Below are positions 9,631-18,901 of a stretch of 64,000 bases of DNA, piece by piece. The position numbers and the translations under genes were made by a program. Source of the DNA: Bin87 sp963666415 (lineage in GTDB: Bacteria > Chloroflexota > Dehalococcoidia > Lucifugimonadales > UBA3495); the NCBI GenBank assembly GCA_963666415.2, contig CAXXPD010000002.1, positions 1,302,001 to 1,366,000 on the forward strand. Direction: 5' to 3'. Every line of letters begins with the position of its first letter. Position 1 is the stretch's first letter. The notes under the pieces were generated by a model. The model made no database searches, was not told the DNA's origin, and saw only the letters and a list, made by a program, of their open reading frames with translations.

Positions 9631-11154
9631 ATGGCAGTTGACATCCAGGACCACGGCCGGTTTCGCGACGCCAACGGCGTGAACAAAATGAATATACCTG
9701 ACGTAGTCAATCTGGGACAGAAATGGATTGTCGGAGAGCAGCTTGACGCCGGCGGCTTTGCCAAGGTTTACCGAGCTCAATCCGAGGACGGCGATCCGGC
9801 TGTGGTCAAGCTCATACCCAAAGCACCCGGTGCCCAACGGGAGCTATTGTTTGAGGAGTTGGATGACGTCCCCAACATAGTGCCAGTCATCGAAACGGGA
9901 GAGTGGAGCGACTATTGGGTTTTGGTCATGCCTCACGCAGACCAGTCCTTATGGGACTACCTCAAAGAGAGGGGCGGTCGGCTTGGCATCGCTGACGCTG
10001 TGACCGTGCTCACGGATGTGTCCACAGCTCTGGTAGCACTTGAAAGGCGGGTAGTACACCGTGACATCAAGCCGAAAAACATCCTGCGGTTATATGGACG
10101 GTGGTGCTTAGCCGACTTCGGCATCGCACGATACGCTGAAGCCACCACTGCGCCGGACACAATGAAGTTCGCAAAAACGCCTGCCTACGCTGCGCCTGAA
10201 CAATGGCGAGGAGAGACGGCCGTCAACGCGACAGATGTGTATGCCCTTGGAGTGGTCGCCTACGAACTTCTGACTGGAGAACACCCATTTACAGGACCTG
10301 ATTACAGACGTCAGCATCTCGAGGACTGCGTAAGGCCCGTGTCCGGTATACCAACCAGATTACAATCTTTGGTTGAAGAGTGCCTCTACAAAGCGGCGCA
10401 GGCTAGACCGTCTCCACAGAACCTGTTAGCGAGGTTGCAAGCGAGCACTCACTTGACCTCTCCGGCAGCATCACGTCTTCAGGCAGCTAACGCGCTAGCG
10501 GTGCGGGGAAAGTCAGAAGAAGAGCGCCAACTATCCGCAGCCCGAGTAGAACAGGAACGACGGTCTGGATTGTACGAAGTGGCTGACCTAGCGTTGGAAC
10601 GTCTCTACCAGAGTGTGGACAACCAAATCAGAGTCAATGCATCTTTGGTGCGACCATCGACGAGCCCCATTGGAAAGGAATGGCGTCTGAACGGTGCTAT
10701 TTTGACGTTGGGGCACATAATGCAGGCTACAACGCTGTCTCCAGGTACGAGTGCCCCTTTCGAAATAATTGCATACGCAAAAATAGGCGTTGAAGTGCCG
10801 CCGGGGAGGGATGGATATGCTGGTCGCTTTCATTCGCTATGGTATTGCGATGCGCAAGATGAGGGGGTTTTTCGTTGGTTCGAAACAGCCTTCATGGCTT
10901 ACCCCCCCACCATCGGAAGCGGCCGGATAGTTCTTTCAGCATTCAGGCCAGATCACGGTACCTTTCTAGCCCTCAAGGACGCCGCGAGAGACTGCCGAGT
11001 TGTATGGCCGTTTACGCCCATCGACCAAGGGCACGAAAACGATTTCATCGAGAGGTGGATTGAATGGTTTGCCGACGCAGCTCAAGGTAGACTTTATCTT
11101 CCTGAACGTATCCCCGAGTTGGAACCAAAAGGTTCTTGGCGCATAGGGCGCTAA
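9631..11154 (+). CDS. Hanks-type serine/threonine protein kinase with unknown C-terminal domain
   Basis: This 507-residue soluble protein has every hallmark of an active eukaryotic-like kinase: Gly-rich loop DAGGFAKVY (residues 39-47), ATP-binding Lys60 (AVVK), catalytic loop HRDIKPKN (143-150), DFG metal motif (162-164) and APE near 188-190. The kinase domain ends near residue 270. The remaining 235 residues contain no membrane segment and no PASTA or other known sensor repeats that I can see. Absence of a membrane anchor separates it from PknB-type cell-wall kinases. It lies 2 bases after the GTPase stop and is probably translated from the same mRNA. The GTPase is the obvious candidate substrate or partner (inference). 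A start at M20 (9688) is possible. Confidence 0.88.
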   Translation: MAVDIQDHGRFRDANGVNKMNIPDVVNLGQKWIVGEQLDAGGFAKVYRAQSEDGDPAVVKLIPKAPGAQRELLFEELDDVPNIVPVIETGEWSDYWVLVMPHADQSLWDYLKERGGRLGIADAVTVLTDVSTALVALERRVVHRDIKPKNILRLYGRWCLADFGIARYAEATTAPDTMKFAKTPAYAAPEQWRGETAVNATDVYALGVVAYELLTGEHPFTGPDYRRQHLEDCVRPVSGIPTRLQSLVEECLYKAAQARPSPQNLLARLQASTHLTSPAASRLQAANALAVRGKSEEERQLSAARVEQERRSGLYEVADLALERLYQSVDNQIRVNASLVRPSTSPIGKEWRLNGAILTLGHIMQATTLSPGTSAPFEIIAYAKIGVEVPPGRDGYAGRFHSLWYCDAQDEGVFRWFETAFMAYPPTIGSGRIVLSAFRPDHGTFLALKDAARDCRVVWPFTPIDQGHENDFIERWIEWFADAAQGRLYLPERIPELEPKGSWRIGR

Positions 11155-11169
11155 GGATGGTTACGGCGC

Positions 11170-12900
11170 TGTTCACAGACACTTACCTGCGGCACCGGCT
11201 GTCAAGGGTGTCGAAGGCCAGGGAAAATGTCCGGTCAAGTGTTCAGCAGAAATGTCACTCGGTTATGCCGCGATGGTATCAGATGATGACGCCGTGGGAG
11301 CCGCCCGGGATTGTCGCGTTGGAGGCCCCTCGGCATCCAGGTATCTCCTGATGGTGCCCCGGTGGATTCCCAATTCCCGCTCGATTGCTCGAAGCGATAT
11401 CCCCTTTCGCCTGGCTTTCTGAATCGCCTTCCATCGCTCCCTCTGGAGGAAAGTCGGCTTGCGCGCGGAGGTGGCTGCGGGCTTGTCGGCTCTGGCCACG
11501 CCGTCAGTGATCATACCGTGGCCGTTCTCGTCCGTTGCCCTTGAGTCCAGCGGTTCGAGAGCCGCTGTCCAGTGTTCGCCCAGGCCGTTGGCGCCGGATG
11601 GCAGGACAGTAAGACTTGGGAAACGCCCGTGGCCGTTTCGGAGAAATACTGGACTGGGTGGCGCTTCCTGGGAAGCAATAATGTGCCCTTCGTGCCGCAC
11701 CGCGAGCCGGCCATCCAGTCCTTCCAGGACCTCCACCGCCGCCCCGGCATAGCTGGGGCGTTCTGGACCAGGCAACAACTGCAGGGTATGCAGCTGGAAT
11801 CTCACCGTGTTGTCCTTGGCCACCTTTCTGCGGTGTTTGAAGCACAGAATCTGGTCCAGGTACAGCTCCGGGTCCAGAGACCGGAATGCCGGCTCAGGGT
11901 GGTGCGGCGGGACCTGGAAGCGCCGGTTGAATCGCGGCAGGAACTGCTCCAACACGCTGTTGGCTGCCCCGATGTTGCTTGCCCCTGCCAGCCGGAGTTC
12001 AGTTACCAGCCTGTCCTGAAAGGTTCCCGCCGTTCGCTCCACCCGACCCTTCGCCTGGGGCGACATGGCGAAAATCATCTGTATCCCCAGTTCCTCCATG
12101 GCCCGCCTGAACTGGGTCGGCATCCCAGGGAAGCCGGAGCCGGGCGTGTGCCTGCAGACCCCGTGCCGGTCGGTGTAGAGGGCGACCGGTGCGCCGAGAT
12201 GCTGCACGAGACCCTGGATCAGCACGAAGTAGCTGTGGGCGTCCTCCTGCTCGCAGAAGAGGGCGTCAACCACCGTACCGGTGGCATCGTCCACTGCGAT
12301 CAGCAGCGCGAACGGCGGCGCCTGGTCCCCCAGCCACGGGTGGTGACTGCCGTCCATCTGGATCAGCATGCCTTGCCGGGGCATGCGCTGGCGGCGTACC
12401 CGGTGTTTGGGCGGACGCCTTCGCCGCGGACTGCTCAGCCCGGCGTTGACCAGGATGCGCCGCAGGGTGGTCCGGCCGATGTCGATGCCCTCTCGCTCGC
12501 TCAGCAACTCGCTGAGATGGGTGTGGTTTGCTCCTTCATACTTAGTGCGAGCCAAACGAATCACATCGGCCACCACGGCATCGGGCGTTGCGTTGGGTGG
12601 CTTGCGGCCCCGGTGGCCGTGAGCCACGGCGGCGGCTCCCTCATCTCGGTAAGCTGCCAGGATGCGCCTGGTGTGGCGAGTGGTGACACCCATCAGCGTC
12701 GCTGCCTGGTCCAATGTCATGTGCTCAGCGAGCAAACTGTTCAGGACCTGAAGTCTGGCCTGTTCTTTTGGATTCAAAGTCATATTCTCCATACCGTGAA
12801 TATGACATTTCTGCTGGCCAGTTAGTTAGGACGCTTTCGCTGACCGTCGACATCAAGGGCGGAGCAAAAACGTACCACTGGGGTGTCGACGATCGAGCCG
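11170..12900 (-). mobile_element. ISNCY (IS1202-like) insertion sequence, complete transposase
   Basis: The element contains one 509-residue transposase gene. Boundaries are approximate, judged from subterminal sequence shared with remnants elsewhere: AAATGTCC and TGTTCAGC near 11225-11250 at the 3' side, and GCTGGCCAGTTAG near 12815 at the 5' side. Remnants of the same element occur at about 32557-32660, 45632-45950, 58420-58812 and 60538-60640. Precise ends and target duplication could not be fixed by eye. Confidence 0.65.
11263..12792 (-). CDS. ISNCY-family (IS1202 group) transposase
   Basis: This 509-residue protein begins MENMTLNPKEQARLQVLN with an N-terminal helix-turn-helix (LDQAATLMGVTTRHTRRIL, residues 28-46). 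The integrase-core catalytic domain follows, with QMDGSHHPWLGD (first Asp), LYTDRHG (second Asp) and KGRVERTAGTFQDRL (Glu). A C-terminal region from about residue 440 carries a second helix-turn-helix (ISLRAIERELGIHRGTIRRYL), unusual in that it follows the catalytic domain. The reading frame is intact and full length, so the element may be mobile. The start ATG 12792 is supported by conservation of the same start in the remnants near 45854 and 60550. Confidence 0.85.
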   Translation of the reverse strand: MENMTLNPKEQARLQVLNSLLAEHMTLDQAATLMGVTTRHTRRILAAYRDEGAAAVAHGHRGRKPPNATPDAVVADVIRLARTKYEGANHTHLSELLSEREGIDIGRTTLRRILVNAGLSSPRRRRPPKHRVRRQRMPRQGMLIQMDGSHHPWLGDQAPPFALLIAVDDATGTVVDALFCEQEDAHSYFVLIQGLVQHLGAPVALYTDRHGVCRHTPGSGFPGMPTQFRRAMEELGIQMIFAMSPQAKGRVERTAGTFQDRLVTELRLAGASNIGAANSVLEQFLPRFNRRFQVPPHHPEPAFRSLDPELYLDQILCFKHRRKVAKDNTVRFQLHTLQLLPGPERPSYAGAAVEVLEGLDGRLAVRHEGHIIASQEAPPSPVFLRNGHGRFPSLTVLPSGANGLGEHWTAALEPLDSRATDENGHGMITDGVARADKPAATSARKPTFLQRERWKAIQKARRKGISLRAIERELGIHRGTIRRYLDAEGPPTRQSRAAPTASSSDTIAA

Positions 12901-13157
12901 CCCACGTGGCCCACTTTACCGCCGCCGTTTACATTGGATTCATCTGGTTGGCATGGTTATCTATGTCATCCTTACGGCTCATAACCCACCTCCATTTCAC
13001 CGATTGTGGACGAATGACGGCTCTGACCAGCACCATATGCCACCAAGCCCTTAGCGCAGCACAAGCAGAATGGGCAACAATCCCAACCCTCATTGATCCA
13101 GCATCACCGCCATGCTCTTGATACAATCCAGTCCGTAACCTCCAATCGGAGCTTCCC
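12901..13157. other. Intergenic region before hsdM remnant
   Basis: This segment holds an 18-base sequence TTACCGCCGCCGTTTACA (12916-12933) that recurs near 32641, 37211 and 58352. No gene is supported here. Confidence 0.5.
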
Positions 13158-13599
13158 ATGCAGGACACCCAACTAACCCGTATTTCCAACTTCATCTGGT
13201 CAGTATCCGACGACGTACTCAGAGACCTCTATGTCCGCGGCAAGTACCGCGACGTCATCCTTCCCATGACCGTCCTGCGGTGCCTCGACGCCGTGCTGGA
13301 ACCCAGCAAGCAGAAAGTCCTGGGAGAAAAAACGGTGGCTTGACGACGCCGACATAACCGACCAAGAAGGGGTCCTCCATCAGGCAGCCGGGCACGCCTT
13401 CTACAACACCTCACCATTCACCATGCGAGACTTAGCGGCACGCACCTCACAGCAGTCGCTCCGCGCAGATTTCGAGGCATACCTGGACGGCTACTCCACC
13501 AACGTCCAGGACATCCTTGAAAAGTTCGAGTTCCACAACCAGCTCAATCGCCTCACTGAGAGCGACGCCCTCGGCACCTTGATCACCAGGTTCCTTTGA
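13158..13599 (+). pseudogene. hsdM: hsdM 5' remnant (type I restriction-modification methylase)
   Basis: The first 61 codons read like the N-terminal helical domain of HsdM (NFIWSVSDDVLRDLYVRGKY, then ILPMTVLRCLDAVLEPSKQ). A stop at 13341-13343 interrupts this, but the homology continues in another frame from about 13343 (QAAGHAFYNTSPFTMRDL, then ADFEAYLDGYSTNVQDILEK) until TGA 13597. Everything carrying the SAM-binding and NPPF motifs is absent. The gene is therefore both frameshifted and truncated. A matching HsdM C-terminal scrap lies at 31301-31462 on the other strand. It cannot encode an active methylase. Confidence 0.8.
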
Positions 13600-13654
13600 T
13601 CCCCGCACCGGTTCCGGTCCCATCAACCGACGGCAATTTTGGAATGTACCGCCG

Positions 13655-14191
13655 ATGAAGACCCAGACAGCAGTATTCCAAGACCACACTGACCCAATAA
13701 GTAAGTTTCGAAACCTTCTGGGCCAGCTCGCAAATTCCTGTCCGATAAAAATGAGCACCAGATCGGAACGTACAGCCCTCCGCAAGGAAATTAAGCGTAG
13801 GGTCCCTTCAGACAAGGGAATATACGTCCTAAATGAGGACGACAATGCCCTTTACGTAGGCAGAACAGACCAGATGGCTGATCGGGTCCTCGGCCACGGA
13901 CAGAAACCAGGTTCGCATAAGCAATCCAAGGCTACCTTCGCACTCATCCTTGCCAAGGAACATTTCAAAAAGCTTCACCCCACGCAGCATGACCTTTTCA
14001 GCAAGGAATTGGCGCGGAAGCTAAACGAAAATCCCTCCCAGAAGATTGAACTCTGGCAGGAGGCAGTAGAACGGGTCAAGAAGATGCAAGTTCGAGTTGT
14101 CGAGGTAGAGCACCCTCACCAACAAGCAGTGTTCGAGGTCTACGTCCACGAGAAGCTGAAAACACCCTACAACAGTTTTGCGAACCATTAG
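13655..14191 (+). CDS. GIY-YIG nuclease-domain protein
   Basis: This 178-residue protein carries the GIY-YIG signature GIYVLNEDDNALYVGRTDQM (about residues 60-79), with the conserved downstream Arg (ADRVLGHG). It includes a C-terminal Glu-containing helix (AVFEVYVHEKL) that could supply the metal-binding Glu. The N-terminal 32 residues lack similarity, and MSTRSERTALRKEI (13751) is an alternative start. GIY-YIG proteins cut or nick DNA. A stand-alone small member next to a RES-domain gene and an hsdM relic fits a defence or mobile-element role (inference). No separate DNA-binding domain is visible. Confidence 0.65.
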   Translation: MKTQTAVFQDHTDPISKFRNLLGQLANSCPIKMSTRSERTALRKEIKRRVPSDKGIYVLNEDDNALYVGRTDQMADRVLGHGQKPGSHKQSKATFALILAKEHFKKLHPTQHDLFSKELARKLNENPSQKIELWQEAVERVKKMQVRVVEVEHPHQQAVFEVYVHEKLKTPYNSFANH

Positions 14192-14385
14192 GCGTTAGCA
14201 GTGACTCAACATTGAGTTTGACTGATTTCGGGGATTATCCCAAAACCACCGCCCCCCCTGCAATCGCAACCGCGCCGAGACAACCCTAACTAACCGTCGA
14301 CTAGTTGGCGACAAAACCAAACCCCGGCGCAGATCACTGATCCCGTAAGGTAACCCCATCCCGACTACCCGTATAAGGCAAATCC

Positions 14386-15828
14386 ATGGAAAACCACCAA
14401 ACCAAGCATGTATGCCACAGATGTGTGACGGACACGTACCTCGCAAACCAGCTCCTCGGCGATGGGCAATTTCGAATATGCTCATATTGCTACGAGCGCC
14501 GCCACACGTTCGCATTGGACGAACTAGCCGAACAAATTCATCAGGTGGTCGAGCGACATTTCCAACTGACGCCTGATTATCCCGTAAGCGCAGGTGAACG
14601 CTACGCCTTCACATTTGGACGGCACTGGGAGCGCAGAGGATGCTCACCCAGTGACCTAGTCGCCGAGATTGCCGGCCTTGGCCAAGAGATAGCAGATGAT
14701 GTCGTGCAACATCTGTCCGATGTTTACGCGTACAGCATAGTTCGTCATGGTGGCGAACACCCTTACCAATATGAAGCCCGATACGAGGAACGCGGGCCCG
14801 ACGCGGGCCCATTTTGGAACATCTGGGACAACGTACCCAGTTCGATTCAGCACCAAGCTCGGTTTTTCAACACCGAGGTAGAATCTGCCCTTGACCGCCT
14901 CTTCATGGAATTGGACAGTCTACGAACTGCGGCGGGAGAGTCGGTGTTGCAAGTCATCGGCAACGATGGCGAACCCACGATCATCTGGCGCGCCCGCAGG
15001 GCCGGATCACAAAGTCAGCTCCAGACGATACTCGCAAATCCCGCCTCAGAGATGGGACCGCCACCGCCGGGAATTACACCGGCCGGCCGCATGAACGCTG
15101 CCGGAATCCCAGTTTTCTATGGAGCGCTAGACTACGACACTTGCATTGCCGAGATCCGACCCCCCGCAGGCAGTTACGTAGTCACCGGAAAGTTCGAGTT
15201 GCTCAAGCCCGTACGTTTACTCAACCTAACCCTTCTCCAAGACATTATTATCGAGAAGAGATACTTCGACCCAGAATACGCCGACCTGTCAAACCGCGTC
15301 GCATTTCTAAAACAGTTAGCGCAAGAGCTCACGAAACCTGTCATGCCCGAGGATGAAACCACAGAATATATCGCGACTCAGGTAATAGCCGAATACCTTG
15401 CACATAAGGCGAAAACCAGAATCGACGGTATATTTTTTCGTTCGTCGCAAACCGACCCACCAGGCGAAAACGTCGTCTTGTTCAATCATGCCAGCAGAGT
15501 GGACAATTTCGCTGTCCCGCCTAGCATCGACGTGGAAATTGGAATCTACACTAGATACGACGACGACGACGACCAAGAGGGATCTCAGGTGGTCGGCATA
15601 TGGGAGTTTATCGAACCAGAGCCTGAAGCATTTCCGGCCCCAGCGGTGGACCAAACCATCGAAGACCAAGAAGAGGGAAATACCGACCGAGTGACGGTGG
15701 ATCCTGATCCGACCCTGCGACTTGACGTTCAGGGCTTGACCGTCCATGAAATCAACTCCATAAAGCCAAATTACACAAGCCTGAAGACGGCCCGCTACCG
15801 TGATAACAAACCACTGTCCCCATTTTAG
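14386..15828 (+). CDS. HEPN/RES N-terminal plus RES-domain protein (NAD-degrading toxin-like)
   Basis: The 480-residue protein starts with a two-Cys-pair zinc knuckle (CHRC at 10-13, CSYC at 32-35). A helical region resembling the HEPN/RES N-terminal domain covers about residues 40-190. The RES domain covers about residues 200-380. Key RES residues visible are Arg in IWRARRAG (near 200), Tyr in FYGALD (245) and Glu in IAEIRP (255), in the order known from RES toxins that phosphorolyse NAD+. The acidic C-terminal 90 residues contain five consecutive Asp/Glu-type residues and look like a tail or regulatory part. No cognate Xre-type antitoxin is seen beside it, so self-restraint through the N-terminal part is likely (inference). 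The upstream neighbour is a GIY-YIG gene 194 bases away. Confidence 0.75.
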   Translation: MENHQTKHVCHRCVTDTYLANQLLGDGQFRICSYCYERRHTFALDELAEQIHQVVERHFQLTPDYPVSAGERYAFTFGRHWERRGCSPSDLVAEIAGLGQEIADDVVQHLSDVYAYSIVRHGGEHPYQYEARYEERGPDAGPFWNIWDNVPSSIQHQARFFNTEVESALDRLFMELDSLRTAAGESVLQVIGNDGEPTIIWRARRAGSQSQLQTILANPASEMGPPPPGITPAGRMNAAGIPVFYGALDYDTCIAEIRPPAGSYVVTGKFELLKPVRLLNLTLLQDIIIEKRYFDPEYADLSNRVAFLKQLAQELTKPVMPEDETTEYIATQVIAEYLAHKAKTRIDGIFFRSSQTDPPGENVVLFNHASRVDNFAVPPSIDVEIGIYTRYDDDDDQEGSQVVGIWEFIEPEPEAFPAPAVDQTIEDQEEGNTDRVTVDPDPTLRLDVQGLTVHEINSIKPNYTSLKTARYRDNKPLSPF

Positions 15829-15991
15829 CCAAGGAACATTGGAGCAGAATCCCCGAGCGCGGTAGCAACTGATGCTGCGAGGAAAACATATACTTCCTTA
15901 CGATGCCGCCTACCTTGGTAGACGCTGATTTTCATGTCTTCCCAAGACCATTCAAGCACGCTCGCCAGCTTCCCGCACGATCATCAGCGTC

Positions 15992-16240
15992 ATGGTGGCT
16001 ACGCTCGCAATAGCTTTCGCCGCCTGCGCAACCACGGAAGACACGTACCTTCAAACCGACCGGTTGCCAACATCCGACCGCTCGCAAGTCATCATTGCCG
16101 ACTCAACCGCACCTATCGACGTCACCCACCCCGAAGCGGTCGCCGCATTTCAACAGGCTTACGACCATATGAGAGACGCGGGACAGCGCCGCCCACTTCC
16201 TGTGCGAGACGGTGGGGCGGGTTCGCTACGGCGGGGCTAG
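15992..16240 (+). pseudogene. Small lipoprotein gene truncated by IS1380 and MITE fragments
   Basis: The 82-codon frame begins MVATLAIAFAACATTE, a lipoprotein-type signal with Cys12. About 50 residues of exported domain follow (TAPIDVTHPEAVAAFQQAYD). From about 16183 the DNA is about 85% identical to an internal piece of the IS1380 transposase gene (the segment encoding AAHFLRETVGRVRYAG), read in a different frame. The stop TAG lies in the end of a MITE starting at 16237. The true C-terminus is therefore missing. Confidence 0.5.
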
Positions 16241-16430
16241 AAATCTGGCCGGGAACCCCTATTCTCCCGAAATCGTGATTTTTCTTACGGCGATTTTCGT
16301 TGTAATGATGGGTTACAGAAACGGCTTACATACATGATACCGCCGCACGCGACTGTAATACGTCTGTTGGATGTGGTGCGAAACCCTGTCAATTGGCTTT
16401 CCGGCCGGGCTTCTAGTATTACAACGACGG
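16237..16430. mobile_element. MITE-like non-coding element, copy A
   Basis: An approximately 190-base non-coding segment starts CTAGAAATCTGGCCGGGAA and ends with TTCCGGCCGGGCTTCTAG followed by TATTACAACGACGG. The ends are inverted relative to each other. The interior is about 70% similar by eye to 27510-27702. No ORF spans it. The left tip is lost against an IS1380 fragment. Confidence 0.65.
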
Positions 16431-16484
16431 TTGGCATGGTAGGATAATCGGCAAGATAGCGAAGGCATCGGGAGGTGGGGCAGG

Positions 16485-16926
16485 GTGATGGATGCGGTGG
16501 TGTTGGAACGGGTGTCCGAAGCCTTCCAGGATTTTCACGACTACTTTGCGCCAGACTTTGGTCGTAGGGAGGCCCGGGAGCACAGCCGCCATTATCTACA
16601 GGCCTTGCTGGTGCAATCGGAAGAGCGGCGCAACGCCGAGAATTTGTCGGAAACGGTTCCGGCGTCGCCACGGGCGTTACAGCGGTTTCTCGCCGAGTCT
16701 CCTTGGGACGACGACGCAGTCATAGACCGGTTGCAGGAGTATCTGGGTTCGCGATTGGAGGATCCGCAGGGGGTGTGGGTGCTGGACGGCAGCGATTTTC
16801 CCAAGCGGGGGGTGAAGTCGGTGGGAGTGGCCAGGCAGTACTGCGGGGCGTTGGGCAAGATCGCCAGCTGCCAGGCTGGGGTGTTTCTGGCGCACGTGGG
16901 ACCCCAGGGCAGAGCGCTGGTGGGGT
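16485..16926 (+). pseudogene. IS701-family transposase, N-terminal remnant
   Basis: About 146 codons match the N-terminal third of IS701-type transposases. The block WVLDGSDFPKRGVKSVGVAR (about residues 97-116, with catalytic Asp) and the following YCGALGKIASCQAGVFLA are typical. The frame is cut at 16926 exactly where the IS256 element starts, and the rest of the DDE domain is absent. Confidence 0.8.
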
Positions 16927-18299
16927 AGTGTCCCGTCAAGTAGTGTAAAAGCGCGTCATCCCTTTTGATGTTGATCAGGCCGCTGCGTCCAGCATATTGG
17001 GCGTCGGCAGTGCCTCGTTGCCGGCGGCGTTGGGGACGGTGAGGTAGCGGCGGGCTTCGGCCCATTCGTCGTGTTGCTCGGCCAGCACCGCGCCCACCAG
17101 GCGCCGCGCCGACAGCCGGTTGGGGAAAATGCCCACCACGTCAGTCCGGCGCCTTATCTCCCGGTTCAGCCGTTCCTGCGGGTTGTTGGACCACAGCTTC
17201 TGCCAGTGGGCCACTGGGAAGGCCGTGAAGGCCAGGATGTCCGGCGCGGCATCCGCCAGCAGTTCGGCCACCTGGGCAAAGGGCTCCCGGAGTTGTTCCA
17301 CCACTCGGTCCAATTGGCCGTGGACCTCGGCGGGAGACAGTTGCTGGTAGATGGTGCGGACCATGCGAGAATGTCCTGGGTGGCCACGCCAGGTTGGGCA
17401 CGCTTGGGCACTCGGGTGAGCAGGTTGGCCATGAAGTGGGTGCGGCAGCGTTGCCAGCTGGCCCCAGTGAACACCGCGGCGATGGCGTTCTTCAGCCCCT
17501 GGTGAGCATCGGAGGTTACCAGCTCCACCCCGCTGAGGCCCCGAGCGGTCAGCGACCGCAGGAAGGCCAGCCAGAAGGCGCCGTCCTCGCTGGCGCCCAC
17601 GTCCATACCCAGGATCTCACGCTGCCCTTCGGCATTGACCCCCGTCGCCACCACCACGCAGACGTTGACGATGCGACCGCCCTCCCGAACCTTCTGGGTC
17701 AGGCCGTCCAGCCACACGTAGGGGTAGGGACCACCGTCCAGGGGCCGACCCAGGAAACTCTCCACCACTTCGTCCAGTTGCTCGCAGATGCGCGACACCT
17801 GGCTGCTGGAGATGCCGTCGCAACCCAGGGCCTTGATCAGATCGTCCACCCGCCGAGTGGACACGCCTTCTACATAGGCTTGCTGGATGACGGCCAGCAG
17901 GGCTTTCTCGCTGCGCCGCCGCGGTTCCAGCAGGCTGGGGAAGTAGCTGCCTTCCCGCAGCTTGGGAATGTGCAACTCCATGGTGCCCACCCGGGTGTCC
18001 CAGGTGCGGTTGCGATACCCATTGCGGTAGGTGACCCGCTCCGGGCTGCGTTCGCCGTGCTGGGCGCCGATCTGGGCGGAAACCTCGGCGTCCATGATGC
18101 CGTCCACCAGGACCCGCAGGGCTTCCCGCAGCAAGTCCACGTCTCCGTCCATACCACGCTTGCGTAATAATTCCAAAAGATCCATTCTTTGCTTGACCAC
18201 CGTCGTTCTCCTTGGTTGGGTTGTGACTTCCGATCAAGGATGACGCGGTGGTCAGCGTTTTGCCAACCGCCTAACTCTTACACCACTTCCTGGGACTCT
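16927..18299 (-). mobile_element. IS256-family insertion sequence (transposase frameshifted)
   Basis: Inverted ends are recognisable: AGTGTCCCGTCAAGTAGTGT at 16927 and, read inward from 18299, AGAGTCCCAGGAAGTGGTGT. Length is 1373 bp. No 8-base direct target repeat is seen at the flanks, and the two flanks belong to unrelated broken genes. A rearrangement at this site is therefore likely. A decayed second copy lies at about 40790-41510. Confidence 0.75.
16975..18200 (-). pseudogene. IS256-family transposase, single frameshift
   Basis: The 5' part from 18200 encodes a standard mutator-type transposase: an N-terminal region with RNGYRNRTWDTRVGTMEL, then VWLDGLTQKVREGGRIVNV (first Asp) and LVTSDAHQGLKNAI (second Asp). 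Near 17365-17380 the frame shifts. The continuation, MVRTIYQQLSPAEVHGQL to AHWQKLWSNNPQERLNREI (catalytic Glu region) and the C-terminus at 16975, is in another frame. Comparison with the copy at 41030 indicates a one-base loss around ACATTCTCGCATGG. Unless read through by frameshifting, no active transposase is made. Confidence 0.8.
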
Positions 18300-18666
18300 A
18301 CTGCACGATGTTGGCCAGGAACTCGGTCTCAATGGTTGAGATGCCCGCGGACGCTACCTCCAGCTTGGTCTGGATGACCAGCAACAGTGCCCGTCACCTC
18401 TGGCGGCAGGGGGCCTAGTCATGGGCTTCGTGCTGAGCCCTTGCGCCGCGCTCCCGGGGCGGATTATGGTTGGTGCACCGGAAGTCCTCAGGATCGGGCA
18501 GCTCCAGGACGAAGCGGGTGCGGCGGTTCTCCATGGCAAAGATGACGGTGACCAGGCTGCCCTCGGTGGGGTAGGCGGCGCCGTCGGCGCCGTATCTCTC
18601 GAGGGTTTCCTCAATCTCGTTGCGTGTGCGTATGGCGCTGACGGTGGTATTGTGGGCGTAGGTCAT
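18300..18666 (-). pseudogene. Phage-type conserved hypothetical gene, frameshifted and cut by IS256
   Basis: From ATG 18666 the frame gives MTYAHNTTVSAIRTRNEIEE, then LERYGADGAAY and TVIFAMENRRTRFVLELPDP. I recognise this pattern from small phage-associated proteins that continue with a basic region and an LLLVIKAKLE block. That block exists here as ALLLVIQTKLEVASAGIST just downstream, but in another frame. The first frame stops at 18415. The last codons before the IS256 end read EFLANIVQ and then stop. The gene is therefore broken by an indel near 18400 and truncated at 18300. Confidence 0.6.
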
Positions 18667-18901
18667 GGCGTCCACTTGGCGGCGGGAGATAACGTCGCCG
18701 TACTGGCGGTCATTCTGTAGCGGGGAGGATGTGCGTTGTGGCACGACCGCAGCGAGGGATGCCCGTCGGCAGTTCCTGTGACATGCTGTTGGAGTCACCT
18801 CAGTTAGACAAGGGCAACCCAGGCTGACCGGTATCGGGAAGCGTCAATATGATGACGATGTACTGTTGCCGACGACATATGCGCCGGATCGAAAGGTTAT
18901 C

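Noticed and set aside
11572..12825. 417-codon plus-strand ORF
   Set aside because: It is the complement of the intact ISNCY transposase; its sequence is low-complexity and lacks motifs.
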